From contig NZ_JBOITN010000034.1 of assembly GCF_050717545.1 (NCBI RefSeq), positions 71,955-135,954 of the forward strand: DNA of 64,000 nt, written 5' to 3'. The stretch is from Clostridium_AD sp050717545 (GTDB taxonomy: Bacteria; Bacillota; Clostridia; Clostridiales; Clostridiaceae). The notes under the pieces were generated by a model that was not told the DNA's origin, searched no databases, and saw nothing but the letters and a program-made list of their open reading frames with translations. Shown here one piece after another: positions 1 through 8,750 of this stretch; within the stretch, counting starts at the first letter, position 1, and each line of letters begins with the position of its first letter. The translations under genes were made by a program, and so were the position numbers.

Positions 1-111
1 TCTTGCAGCACTCCAATTAATTTGGTCATTACTCAGTGCATAAGTTGCGTCTAAAAACTCTGATATGACGTATAAATCCGCTTCATTTTCATAAGGTCTA
101 GAAATTATCAT
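1..111 (-). CDS. GNAT-like acetyltransferase, N-terminal part only (runs off window)
   Basis: The first 37 codons of a gene reading leftward out of the window. The ATG at 111 follows a good GAGGAG ribosome binding site with 7 nt spacing, and the frame is open to the edge. The start (MIISRPYENEADL) and the later NW motif resemble the N-terminus of GNAT-fold N-acetyltransferases, but the acetyl-CoA binding loop would lie outside the window, so the family is an inference. It is followed upstream by another GNAT-like gene. Confidence 0.5.
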   Translation of the reverse strand, partial: MIISRPYENEADLYVISEFLDATYALSNDQINWSAAR

Positions 112-173
112 ATATGTTCTCCTCATTTATTTTTTTGATCCTTTTTGTAGCGACGTTAGAAGTTCAATGCCCA

Positions 174-545
174 TCACACACAAAGCATAAAAAGTTGCTT
201 ACCCAATCCCTTATTTCTATACTCTAACGTTATAAATAACTGATCTAATATGACGTAGTTATACTTTGTGCCAAAAAACTTCCGATTCACAGTTGCAAAT
301 CCCAATAATTTGTTGGTACCATCAAAATCACCCAATGCCACCCCACCATTTAGAAGGGTGTTTTTCAAATGATTGTAATGATATTTATAGCCATTAGGCC
401 AATCATTATCTTGAAAATTAATATCAACCAATATACGTTTCCCGGCAACTTTTCTCCAGGCTCTACCAATATATTGTGAAGGGTTGATCTCACCTATTCT
501 CTCACATTCTTTTATTTCTAATTTTCTAAATATTATTTTATCCAT
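174..545 (-). pseudogene. GNAT family N-acetyltransferase, truncated at the C-terminus
   Basis: A 123-residue product ending just after the acetyl-CoA binding signature RNKGLGKQLF. Family members I know with the same N-terminal pattern (ECERIGEINPSQYIGRAWR) are close to 190 residues, so the last third of the GNAT fold (final beta strands and helix) is missing. The stop lies at 174-176 and none of the three frames resumes a recognisable GNAT tail before 111. The ATG overlaps the stop of the upstream membrane protein gene (ATGGATAA type overlap), so the two were translated together. It may still make a short protein, but acetyltransferase activity is doubtful. Confidence 0.6.
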
Positions 546-864
546 GATTCTCCTTTTTACGAATAGTTTTACCTATAAAAACACCCACTGCCGATATCAT
601 TGAATAACCCATACTATAAACCCAAGCCGTACTGTTGAAATAGATAATAATTGCAAAAATAAAAAGGATACCTATAATAATTGGAAAAATAATATTCCAT
701 CCATTTTTGAAACCATATACACATGATGTTACAAAACAAGTTAATGGTAATATGATCACTAAAATAATAATGAAACTTCCTGTAGATTTGCCAATCAGTG
801 GTAAAAGATAAAACGAAGCTGCCGCTGTTAAAACGTATGGCGCCATTTTTTTATATACGCTCAT
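538..864 (-). CDS. small hydrophobic membrane protein
   Basis: A 108-residue protein with about three or four hydrophobic segments and a short basic tail (GKTIRKKENHG). The reading frame extends further upstream, but the ATG at 864 is chosen because a strong GGAGGGG site sits 5 nt before it. No family is recognised. It overlaps the downstream GNAT gene by 8 nt, so it is the first gene of a two-gene unit. Confidence 0.6.
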   Translation of the reverse strand: MSVYKKMAPYVLTAAASFYLLPLIGKSTGSFIIILVIILPLTCFVTSCVYGFKNGWNIIFPIIIGILFIFAIIIYFNSTAWVYSMGYSMISAVGVFIGKTIRKKENHG

Positions 865-1057
865 TATTCCCCTCCTAAAAAATAAATTTAAAAAAATCGT
901 CAACTTTCCTTATTTAGCAACGATTTTGAATGTTTTATATGAAAAGCATAAATTAAATGTTACTCAATACTAATAAATAATATTGTTATGTAACATAATT
1001 TCTATTGCTCTCCTATCTTATAACCTTCAATATGCTAATATACCTTTTTGGCGGGTA

Positions 1058-1213
1058 AGGCAAAAACACCCAATAAAAAAACCGGAAACCTTTGATTTTC
1101 TTGGATTTACACACTATTGCAGTAAAAGTAGAAATAGAAACTTTAAATTAAAATGGAAAATAGCTTCAAAGAAATGTTAAAAAGACTAAGATATCTCCAA
1201 AACTCAATAACAT
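1058..1213 (+). pseudogene. group II intron maturase (LtrA-type reverse transcriptase) fragment
   Basis: The translated stretch KPETFDFLGFTHYCSKSRN is the conserved motif at the border of the reverse transcriptase and maturase (X) domains of LtrA-like proteins. The frame stops at 1180, and the similarity appears to continue in another frame (SFKEMLKRLRYLQ), which points to a frameshift. The catalytic YADD part and the rest of the intron are absent. It is a decayed remnant only. The hydrophobic stretch coded just upstream (983-1057) does not look like LtrA and is not included. Confidence 0.7.
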
Positions 1214-1217
1214 TAAA

Positions 1218-2813
1218 CTATCTTGGTAGTTCCGATTCACACACTTTTTTATAAAGCAGTGCCGTAATACCTATGACTACAAGAGTAATTATTCCCGCAA
1301 GTAAATTTCTATCAACACCTGGCAGAAGTAATAAGATTCCAATAGGTATAATACCAAATATCATTCCGCCCAGACCCCCAAACATAGATGACATGCTTTG
1401 CTTGATTACAATCACTTCAGAATCCCAAGTAAAATTCGGAATTTTAAGATTAATGAAGATTCCCCATACAGAAGTTAAGCCCACATACACAAGTGGTATA
1501 ACAAAAATCCATACCGTTAACATGATATTCGATTTCAAAGAGAGACTCATTAATAGAGAACTAAGTAGTGACACAGGCAATAGGATAGCTATGTTGACTG
1601 CCATTTTACTCCTATATATGGTTGCCGCATCTATAGGTGCTGATTGTAATATCCATAAATTCTTGCCTTCTAGTGAAAGTGACACCGCAGTGGTACATGT
1701 CATTGCTAACAACCCAGAAATTGCAAAGGGTACAAAGCTCATAATCATAGATTTTATACCTGGAATTCCAATGAGTTGCTCCATTTTATCTATTCCTATA
1801 ACGAAAAATGCAATTGATGTTACTATAAGTATCATTGCGCCCACGCCTACATTGACCACATAGAGATAAGACGCAAAGAATCTCCTCATTTCTTTTAGGT
1901 ATAACGTCTTTAGAGGTGATAATACCGTTAAACTTTGCAATTTATAATTTGACTTAGTTTGGTGCGATGTGAGTCCAGTATTGATGGCTATATATTTTAT
2001 GGAAACAATTTTTACAAATACATAGTACCATATGACTGAAATTACTAAAAAAACAAGGAATGAAGCAGCACTATATTGACAAATAGCCTTCTCCATTATA
2101 CCTGTTAATGGATATATCTGATTCATTTTCTTGGATAACATTGCGCCTAGTGCTGCTAATTTTCTAATATCTATTTGCCCTGTATTCATCGTTCCTGCAC
2201 TCATGCTTAAACTCATAAACCCAATTAACAGGGCAAATGATAGTATGATGCTAATAATATTCGTATGTTTAAACTTAGCTGAAATAGCGCTAATGATTGC
2301 ACCAATAACTGCTGCTATTGTCATTGGTACTAAAGGTGTTACAAATATAGCAATAAGCCACATTACATAAAATATCATATGCGGATGAACCCATATACTG
2401 TAGGCAACTCCCATAGGAAGCATAATAACAAGTGATATAAGTACATTCATTCCATACATCAATAGAAATCTACTTGTGATGACAGTGGTTGTTTGAACTG
2501 GAAGTGCCATAAGCATATCGTAATCTTTGAAGGCAAATAATATTCCACTAGCCTTAAGTATAGTGAAAAACAGAACAAGCAAACTTGTAATCGTAAATGC
2601 ATAACCTGGAATAATCCGCGCTAGTCCTATACTACCCATTCCATATCCCATACCAAAGCAATATAGAGAAAGCATAAATATAAGTATAGTCATTATTGCA
2701 ACTAATATAACAACTCTATTTTTCTTCTTTTTATCGCTCTCATATCGAAAAGTGTTCACTCCGGATTGATTCAGAAACTGTGCCTTTAAAAGAATCAATG
2801 TGTTATTTTGCAT
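1218..2813 (-). CDS. ABC-type exporter permease (531 aa, multi-spanning)
   Basis: A 531-residue protein with roughly twelve hydrophobic segments, no signal peptide and no ATPase motifs, of the large ABC-2-like exporter permease type found beside EcsA/CcmA-type ATPases in Firmicutes. It starts inside the end of the upstream ATPase gene (11 nt overlap), so the two form one transporter. The substrate cannot be told from the sequence. The gap of only 63 nt between this pair and the sigY-like operon, with no clear terminator in it, suggests possible read-through from that operon. Confidence 0.8.
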   Translation of the reverse strand: MQNNTLILLKAQFLNQSGVNTFRYESDKKKKNRVVILVAIMTILIFMLSLYCFGMGYGMGSIGLARIIPGYAFTITSLLVLFFTILKASGILFAFKDYDMLMALPVQTTTVITSRFLLMYGMNVLISLVIMLPMGVAYSIWVHPHMIFYVMWLIAIFVTPLVPMTIAAVIGAIISAISAKFKHTNIISIILSFALLIGFMSLSMSAGTMNTGQIDIRKLAALGAMLSKKMNQIYPLTGIMEKAICQYSAASFLVFLVISVIWYYVFVKIVSIKYIAINTGLTSHQTKSNYKLQSLTVLSPLKTLYLKEMRRFFASYLYVVNVGVGAMILIVTSIAFFVIGIDKMEQLIGIPGIKSMIMSFVPFAISGLLAMTCTTAVSLSLEGKNLWILQSAPIDAATIYRSKMAVNIAILLPVSLLSSLLMSLSLKSNIMLTVWIFVIPLVYVGLTSVWGIFINLKIPNFTWDSEVIVIKQSMSSMFGGLGGMIFGIIPIGILLLLPGVDRNLLAGIITLVVIGITALLYKKVCESELPR

Positions 2814-3519
2814 TGTCCGCTACCTCCATAAAAAGTGATTCTAAGGATTGATTTTGAATTAAGGTTTCTGTATCTCCCGCTTCAATAAGTTTACCATTTT
2901 TAATAATGGCGATTTTATTGCAAAGTTTCTCTGCTACATCAAGCACATGTGTAGAAAAGAAAATAGCACTTCCTTCTTTGCATATTTCATGCATCGTATT
3001 TTTTAGGCTAAGAGATGCTTTTGGGTCCAATCCTACAAATGGCTCATCGAGCATCAATAATTTTGGTTTATGGACTAGGGCAGAAATCAAAGCTAATTTC
3101 TGTTTCATTCCATGAGAATAAGAAGAAATCAGATTTCCAAGCTCACTTGTAATTTCAAATAAATCCCCGTATTTCCCAATGCGTTCTTGCCTTTCTTCTT
3201 TTCCAACTCTAAAAATATCAGACGTAAAATTCAAGTATTGAATACCTGTTAAATGCTCATATATATCTGGATTATCTGGTATATATGCAATTGCTTTTTT
3301 ACAATCTATTGGATATTTTTTAATATTATGTCCGTCAACAAAGATCTCTCCTTCTTCAAAATCAAGTACCCCAGCAATGGCTTTTATCATTGTACTCTTT
3401 CCAGCTCCATTGTGCCCTATAAACCCATAAATATCTCCAGCTTCCACTGTAAGACTAAAATTATCCACAGCTTTTTTCCCACCTTTATAAATCTTTGAAA
3501 AATTCTTAATTTCTAACAT
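2803..3519 (-). CDS. ABC transporter ATP-binding protein
   Basis: A 238-residue nucleotide-binding subunit. Walker A is GHNGAGKST, the signature is the less usual SYSHGMKQ, and Walker B is LLMLDEPFVGLDP, followed by an H-loop in FFSTHVLD. It belongs to the CcmA/EcsA-like exporter ATPases and lies in the cytoplasm bound to the permease encoded immediately downstream (11 nt overlap). A purine-rich AGGGGAAAGG site precedes the ATG. Confidence 0.88.
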   Translation of the reverse strand: MLEIKNFSKIYKGGKKAVDNFSLTVEAGDIYGFIGHNGAGKSTMIKAIAGVLDFEEGEIFVDGHNIKKYPIDCKKAIAYIPDNPDIYEHLTGIQYLNFTSDIFRVGKEERQERIGKYGDLFEITSELGNLISSYSHGMKQKLALISALVHKPKLLMLDEPFVGLDPKASLSLKNTMHEICKEGSAIFFSTHVLDVAEKLCNKIAIIKNGKLIEAGDTETLIQNQSLESLFMEVADNAK

Positions 3520-3582
3520 ATCCCTTTCCCCTTTTCATATATAAATTGTAATGTGTTTTTACTTGTTTTTTTTAAATAAGCA

Positions 3583-4338
3583 TTAAATTACTTCAACTTT
3601 GTTCATATTAAAAATAGTAGCTATTATAAAAATAATGCTACACAAAATTGAAAATCCTATAGTATATAAATAACCATCTAACGCAAATAGATTCGCTCCT
3701 GCCACTAATTTATATGGCATAAACTTTCCAATTGTATTCAAATTTACAAGTGCAGCACTTAAAAAAGTTATCATAAGAGTTATAAAACCTGCTGTTACAC
3801 TTTTCTTCACAAAGCTACTGAAAAATGTTACCAAGGCAATATTAAAAAAATAGTACACAGACATTAAAATAGCTGAGTTCATAACTCCTGATAAACTAGC
3901 ATTTTCTCCTTCAAACAAAATACCAGCATAGTAATAACATGTTAAAAATCCAATAAAGGTTAATATGGTTACCACAATAGTATAATGAATTATCTTAGCA
4001 AGCACTATGCCAATTGGCTTACTTCCCTTAGAATATGGAAACACGAGTTTTTGCCCATTTATTTCCTCATTTAGTGAACTTGCCAATGTAAATATTATGA
4101 ATAAGTTTCCAATTTGGAAAAGATCCTTAATATAATTGTTAATGGCACTCTTAGGTGTGGCAATAAAAAGTGAACTTAAATCTCCTTGTAATTGTTTTTC
4201 CAGTATTTTAGGGAGTAGCTTTAACATAAATGGATCTAAAATAGCAAATGCAATTATTCCTACAGCAAGTATTATATATTTATATTGTCTTTTAGATTCC
4301 ATTATTTCTTTCTTAATATACGCCTTAAATGTTGTCAT
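3583..4338 (-). CDS. yxlG: ABC-2 type permease, YxlG-like
   Basis: A 251-residue membrane protein with about six hydrophobic segments, the size of B. subtilis YxlG. It overlaps the upstream ATPase gene by 14 nt. It is the last gene of a run that matches sigY-yxlC-yxlD-yxlE-yxlF-yxlG in order and protein length. In Bacillus the YxlFG pair is an ABC transporter of unknown substrate under control of the ECF factor SigY. The assignment rests on gene order more than on sequence motifs. Confidence 0.72.
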   Translation of the reverse strand: MTTFKAYIKKEIMESKRQYKYIILAVGIIAFAILDPFMLKLLPKILEKQLQGDLSSLFIATPKSAINNYIKDLFQIGNLFIIFTLASSLNEEINGQKLVFPYSKGSKPIGIVLAKIIHYTIVVTILTFIGFLTCYYYAGILFEGENASLSGVMNSAILMSVYYFFNIALVTFFSSFVKKSVTAGFITLMITFLSAALVNLNTIGKFMPYKLVAGANLFALDGYLYTIGFSILCSIIFIIATIFNMNKVEVI

Positions 4339-5260
4339 TTTTATTCACCAGCCTCATGAAGATATCTTCAAGATTACTTTTTCTTAAATTAAAAGATAAA
4401 ATATTATTTTCGCCCTGCACAATTATTTTCAAAAGTTCGGATTTAGCAATAACTAAACTATTAACATAGATAGAGGCTTTATTTTCATTTATCAAAACTT
4501 TTTCTACCCACTTATAGTTTAAAAGAACTCTTGCTAGATTTACACAATGTTTTTCAAACTCGATATCAAATATAGGTTGAATATACTTATTCTTTAAATT
4601 GACTAAATTATCAGATACGAGTATTTCCCCTTTATCCAAAATACTTACCTCATCGCAAATCCTTTCTATATCGCTCAAAATATGAGTAGACATAAAAACA
4701 GTAGTTCCTTCTGACTTTAGGCCTTTAATAAATTCTAATATTTCCATTCTTCCCTCAGGGTCAAGTGCAGAGGTTGGCTCATCTAAAAAAACTAATTCTG
4801 GATTATTAAATAGTGCCACCGCGATTCCTAGTCGCTGCTTCATTCCACCAGAATATTGTCCTATTTTTTTATTTGCTGCATCAGTAAGCTTTACAATATC
4901 TAAAATTTCTATAGTTCTTTCTCTTATACTTTTCTCTTGCATATCGGCTATCTCCCCAATAAAGTGAAGATATTCAACAGCATTCATGTAATTGTAGAAA
5001 ACTGGATTTTGTGGAATATATCCCACTTTCCTTAATAATTGCCTCTTATTCTTTTTAAAATCTTTCCCATCTAAATATATTTCTCCACTATTAAAATCAA
5101 TTAACCCTGAAAGTATATTCATAGTTGTAGTTTTCCCTGATCCATTGGGACCTAAAAAACCATATATTGTTCCCCTTTTTATTTCAAAAGATATATTTTT
5201 TAAAACTTGTAAATTCCCATATCTTTTATTTATATTTACCACTTTAATCATATTATTCAC
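4325..5260 (-). CDS. yxlF: ABC transporter ATP-binding protein, YxlF-like
   Basis: A 311-residue ATPase: Walker A GPNGSGKTT, signature YSGGMKQR, Walker B LVFLDEPTSALDPEG, H-loop MSTHIL, then a C-terminal extension of about 90 residues typical of bacitracin/YxlF-type exporter ATPases. It overlaps the genes on both sides (8 nt and 14 nt), so it is tightly coupled to the small PLDc_N-like membrane protein and to the permease. It is expected to power export through the permease encoded downstream. Confidence 0.82.
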   Translation of the reverse strand: MNNMIKVVNINKRYGNLQVLKNISFEIKRGTIYGFLGPNGSGKTTTMNILSGLIDFNSGEIYLDGKDFKKNKRQLLRKVGYIPQNPVFYNYMNAVEYLHFIGEIADMQEKSIRERTIEILDIVKLTDAANKKIGQYSGGMKQRLGIAVALFNNPELVFLDEPTSALDPEGRMEILEFIKGLKSEGTTVFMSTHILSDIERICDEVSILDKGEILVSDNLVNLKNKYIQPIFDIEFEKHCVNLARVLLNYKWVEKVLINENKASIYVNSLVIAKSELLKIIVQGENNILSFNLRKSNLEDIFMRLVNKNDNI

Positions 5261-5459
5261 GCTCTCTTCCTATTAATAAAAAGGTTATGGCACCTATTAA
5301 TTGAATGAAAATTATAATTAAACCCCACACCCACTTAGGTAAAAATTTCACCTCGTCACGCGTCAATCTATATAAGCAGAACACCACAAGAACTACCTCC
5401 AGTATTATTACAGGTGCAAGTAATTTTATTATTTCTATTAAAGCCATTCCTTCAAACAT
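5253..5459 (-). CDS. yxlE: small PLDc_N-domain membrane protein, YxlE-like
   Basis: A 68-residue protein with two transmembrane segments separated by a basic/polar turn (YRLTRDEVKFLPKWVWG) and ending in GRERE. This is the pattern of the phospholipase D nuclease N-terminal (PLDc_N) small proteins, which have no nuclease part. YxlE in the Bacillus sigY operon is the same size and holds the same position. It overlaps the ATPase gene by 8 nt. In B. subtilis YxlE helps to restrain SigY; that role here is inferred. Confidence 0.72.
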   Translation of the reverse strand: MFEGMALIEIIKLLAPVIILEVVLVVFCLYRLTRDEVKFLPKWVWGLIIIFIQLIGAITFLLIGRERE

Positions 5460-5535
5460 ATCTATTCACCCTTTTTCTATATTCTCGTATTTATATTTTC
5501 ATAGCTTTAACGCAATCAATATCAAAAAGTTCATT

Positions 5536-5757
5536 TTATTTTTTATTCTTTTTATTCCTCAATTTCTTTAATATTACACGAGTTACTAGTAGATAAATAA
5601 GAAGACTAGTTGGTATATTCATCAGCCCATAAATTCCCCAAAACCAATAATATTTTTCTTTACGACTCCGTGCATCAAAAAAAATCCACGCCCCTTGTAC
5701 TATCAATATAGGAATAAGTATTGTTATTATAATAATTAGTTGATTATCTAAAATCAT
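5536..5757 (-). CDS. yxlD: small membrane protein, YxlD-like
   Basis: A 73-residue protein with two hydrophobic segments separated by a charged loop (FDARSRKEKYYW) and a lysine/asparagine-rich tail. It starts 2 nt after the stop of the upstream YxlC-like gene. YxlD of B. subtilis has the same length and place and is, with YxlC, a negative regulator of SigY. The sequence itself has no diagnostic motif, so the name depends on synteny. Confidence 0.62.
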   Translation of the reverse strand: MILDNQLIIIITILIPILIVQGAWIFFDARSRKEKYYWFWGIYGLMNIPTSLLIYLLVTRVILKKLRNKKNKK

Positions 5758-5759
5758 TA

Positions 5760-6167
5760 TTAAACTTCACTTCCCCTTCTTTTAAAAAATGAAATAGGTA
5801 TTATTATCCAAGGAGCAATGATTACAATGAAAATTTGAGAAATAATTAGTATCTTAGGTCCTAGTTTAATGATGACTAAAGCATATACAGCAAGCATTGT
5901 AAAAGATGATAATATAAACAAAATAAATTCAATATTGGCCTTCTTGTGTTCTCTTATACACTCCCCTTGCTCTATTATGCTTAGGGTGTCTATATCAAAA
6001 TTAAACATATCTTCATTTAAAATATCCATTTTCTTAGCAGTGGAATTTAGCACACTTTTAAATTCTAAGTCAGCCTCAGAGTGCACTGTGTTTTGAGAGG
6101 GTTTCTCCTGAGATTCATTATAAAATTCATCAATCAAAGAATTTTTGTTTCTTTCAGAATCCTTCAT
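5760..6167 (-). CDS. yxlC: membrane-bound sigma factor regulator, YxlC-like (DUF5345-type)
   Basis: A 135-residue protein with an acidic cytoplasmic N-terminal part of about 75 residues and two C-terminal transmembrane segments ending in FFKRRGSEV. This layout fits an anti-sigma-type regulator that holds the sigma factor at the membrane. The ATG directly follows the TAA of the sigma factor gene, and its AAAGGAG site lies inside the end of that gene, so the two are translationally coupled. In Bacillus YxlC is the main anti-SigY protein. Function here is inferred from position. Confidence 0.65.
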   Translation of the reverse strand: MKDSERNKNSLIDEFYNESQEKPSQNTVHSEADLEFKSVLNSTAKKMDILNEDMFNFDIDTLSIIEQGECIREHKKANIEFILFILSSFTMLAVYALVIIKLGPKILIISQIFIVIIAPWIIIPISFFKRRGSEV

Positions 6168-6698
6168 TTATATAATCTCCTTTCTGTAAGTTTCACTTAT
6201 TATATATTTTACTGCATTATGAAGCCTTGACCGAACTGTTCCAAGAGGGCATCCTAAAATTTCTGATATTTCCTCATATTTATAACCATAATAATGCTTT
6301 AAAATAAATACAGCCCTTTTCTCATAAGGTAACTTTAAAATTATTTTCATTACCTCTTGATATTCAAAATTTAATATTACAGTGTCTTCTAATTGTTTTC
6401 CTCTATCAATAGCAGTTTCCTCTATTTGTTTAACGAATTTATTCTTTCTTAAATAATCTCTGTAAACATTAGTAGCTATTTTTATGAGCCAAGTAGAAAA
6501 CTTTGCTCTAGGCTCAAATTTATTTATATTAAGCACAGCTTTAAGCATGGCGTCTTGAATAATATCCTGTGCTAAGTGTGGGTCTCCTACCATTTTCACT
6601 GTGTAACCTTTTAAAATATTATAATTATCTTTTAAAAGAGAATTTAGCGCGCTTTTATTTCCATCTTTAGCTCTATTAATAAGATCTAGTTCATCCAA
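6168..6698 (-). CDS. sigY: ECF RNA polymerase sigma factor, SigY-like
   Basis: A 176-residue ECF sigma factor. Region 2 contains DPHLAQDIIQDAMLKAV and FSTWLIKIATNVYRDYLRK; region 4 contains LPYEKRAVFILKHYYGYKYE and the helix-turn-helix GCPLGTVRSRLHNA. The start is uncertain: TTG codons lie at 6704 and 6698. The one at 6698 is chosen because the GGGGTGAT site is 9 nt away rather than 3. The gene heads a tight operon with YxlC-, YxlD-, YxlE-, YxlF- and YxlG-like genes, and an ECF-type promoter lies just upstream, which suggests autoregulation. Confidence 0.85.
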   Translation of the reverse strand: MDELDLINRAKDGNKSALNSLLKDNYNILKGYTVKMVGDPHLAQDIIQDAMLKAVLNINKFEPRAKFSTWLIKIATNVYRDYLRKNKFVKQIEETAIDRGKQLEDTVILNFEYQEVMKIILKLPYEKRAVFILKHYYGYKYEEISEILGCPLGTVRSRLHNAVKYIISETYRKEII

Positions 6699-6723
6699 TA
6701 ACAATCACCCCTAGCAATCATTT

Positions 6724-6749
6724 AACGTAAATACTGATTAAAAAGTTCA
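6724..6749 (-). promoter_or_regulatory. candidate autoregulated ECF promoter of the sigY-like operon
   Basis: Read on the minus strand, TGAACT (6744-6749) is followed after 16 nt by ACGTTA (CGTT at 6724-6727), about 25 nt before the start codon. B. subtilis SigY recognises a TGAAC -35 and a CGTC-type -10. The match is one base off in each box. No sigma-A-like hexamer pair is evident at the same place. Confidence 0.6.
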
Positions 6750-6825
6750 CTATATTTATTATAATGTATAATTATTATTATTATTATTATATTTTGCTTT
6801 TTTCTTTCAAGAATATAATTTGCAA

Positions 6826-7242
6826 TTAATTCAGCCATATCAATGGAAATATCTTTAAGGACAGGTCTCCCCTTAAACATTTGATAATTACCACCGCGTA
6901 ATCACCCTCCCACATATCATAATTATAATGTTTAAGTTTAGGATAAACACCATCCATGCACACCTCTAATTTGCCATTAACTATACAAAAATATTCTAAA
7001 TTTTTTTCTAGATCATCCTTAATATTGGATCCTTTTAAATTTATTACCTTTAGAGCGTTTGGATATTTGTAATTAGCTATAATATCTCTCATGATAACAT
7101 TATGCTTAAATCCCTTGCAGTGGTTATCAAAAATAGCTACATTAGATATATCAACCTTTGCTGCATCCATCTGAACTTTATTTATAAACTCAGTATAAGT
7201 ATTATCCTTAAGCCTTGCCATAAAATGATCTTTAATAAGCAT
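6826..7242 (-). CDS. hypothetical protein, possibly a gene remnant
   Basis: A frame of 138 codons with no family I recognise. Its residues are mixed and soluble in character (for example MRDIIANYKYPNALKVINLKG), with no signal peptide or membrane segment. No good ribosome binding site precedes the first ATG; an ATG at 7221 is an alternative. It abuts the decayed Tn3 transposase, so it may be what is left of a gene damaged by the same events. Confidence 0.35.
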   Translation of the reverse strand: MLIKDHFMARLKDNTYTEFINKVQMDAAKVDISNVAIFDNHCKGFKHNVIMRDIIANYKYPNALKVINLKGSNIKDDLEKNLEYFCIVNGKLEVCMDGVYPKLKHYNYDMWEGDYAVVIIKCLRGDLSLKIFPLIWLN

Positions 7243-7257
7243 GGATAGGTTATAATT

Positions 7258-8283
7258 AGTTTATAATAAATCAAATGATGCAAAAATAGGATTTGCAGTG
7301 CTGTATAAATCTTTACAAAATTACGGTAAATTTCCTGTGAGTAAATAAGCAGTCTCAGAAGAAAGTATCGAGTTCATTGCAAAACAACTTAAAATTAATA
7401 AAAAAACTTATTTAAATTATGATTTTAATAGCAGAAATGCTTTCTTTCATAAGAAGCAAATTCGAGAAGAACTTTGCTTTCGTGAATATAGTAAAACTGA
7501 TATGGAATCAATTAAAGAATGGCTTATACAAATAGTTTTACCTAGTAATGATGATATTGATTATTTAAAGCAACAACTATATAAAAGGTTTTACAAAATA
7601 AAAATTGAGGCTACTACAGAAGAAACTTTAGAGCGTATAGTTTCTCCAGCTATAAATACATATGAAAATAATATCTTTTAAAATATTTTTAATAAGTTGA
7701 CAGTTGAAACTATCAAAACTTTGACTTGTTCCTTGTTACTGAATCACAAAATAATAACACGCAACAAATAATATGGTTCAATGATTTCAGCATTAATCCT
7801 GATGGAAAAATAACGCACTTAGAATTAAGAGAGCTAACTATGAATTATGTGCCTTGCAGGCTTTAAAGGATAAGATTCGCTGCAGAGAGGTTTGGATAAG
7901 TGGCGCTGATAAATACAGGAATCCTGATGAGGATCTTCCAAAAGACTTTGATATAAAAAAAGAGGAATATTACTTAGCAATAAATCAGCCTTTAGATGTA
8001 AATGACTTTATTGAAAAGATAAAATCATCTATGAAAGATTATTTATCTAAGCTAAATAAGACTATTCATAAAAATGAAAAGGTTAAAATTCTAGATATAG
8101 GAAATGGAAGAATAAAAATTTCTCCATCTCCCAAACAACCAGAGGCAAAAAATCTTTTGAAATTTAAGCGTAAAATATCAAATCGTTGGCATGATTTAAA
8201 TTTATTAGATGTTTTTAAAGAAGCTGACTTAAGGATTGACTTCATAAAACATTTAAAAACTAGCGCAACTCAAGAAAGATGAT
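7258..8283 (+). pseudogene. Tn3-family transposase (TnpA), internally deleted
   Basis: Two blocks of a Tn3-type TnpA survive. 7258-7680 encodes part of the N-terminal DNA-binding region (FAVLYKSLQNYGKFP, then QIREELCFREY and EWLIQIVLP) with an in-frame stop after the first motif. 7854-8283 encodes the middle region, with VWISGADKYRNPDEDLPKDF and FKEADLRIDFIKHLKT, motifs characteristic of this family. The roughly 170 nt between them is scrambled, and the DDE catalytic C-terminal third (a full protein is near 1000 residues) is missing. It is dead; no terminal repeats could be identified with confidence. Confidence 0.82.
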
Positions 8284-8750
8284 GGACTGTTAACGGTTAA
8301 CACAGTCGTACTATTGGGGGTATGAAGATATTTTAAAGTTCTTACTGGTGTTACCCAGACTTATGTTGGCGAGAACTTTTCAAAAGAATATAATTATTAT
8401 ATGTAGTTGAATACTACTGCTTTCGTATACACTTTAAATATTTTAGTAATATTTTAGCATTTTTTATTTGGGTTACAGAAATAAGGTCTGCACCTTACAG
8501 CTATAATGTTTAAAGAGATGACTTTAATGGGATATTAGTTTATGTTATATCTTCTAAAGTTTGTAAATCAGGTTTAAAATTAATTAAATGTTAGATTTTT
8601 GTGTTAACTCCAGGTGCAAAAGACTTTTCCTCTGATATCAATACAGTTTTGATATATATTTAAATATAATTTATATATCCATCTAATTAATTTAAAAATA
8701 AAATACCCTTAAGCCCTTATATTACTAAGGTTTAAAGGTACTATTTGTTG
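8284..8750. other. 467-nt non-coding stretch after the Tn3 remnant
   Basis: AT-rich sequence with no frame I can support on either strand and no strong hairpin. Its left end follows directly on the transposase remnant and may be further decayed transposon sequence. Confidence 0.4.

Noticed and set aside
983..1057. Extending the maturase fragment upstream to the ATG at 983
   Set aside because: The residues encoded there do not resemble LtrA, and the fragment is a remnant, so a start codon has no meaning.
1273..1863. Long plus-strand open frame opposite the ABC permease gene
   Set aside because: It lies wholly within the 1218-2813 gene on the other strand, has no ribosome binding site, and its product has no recognisable feature.
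6771..6796. ATT triplet repeat near the sigY-like operon
   Set aside because: Short simple-sequence tract of a kind common in AT-rich intergenic DNA; it lies upstream of the promoter and shows no structure.
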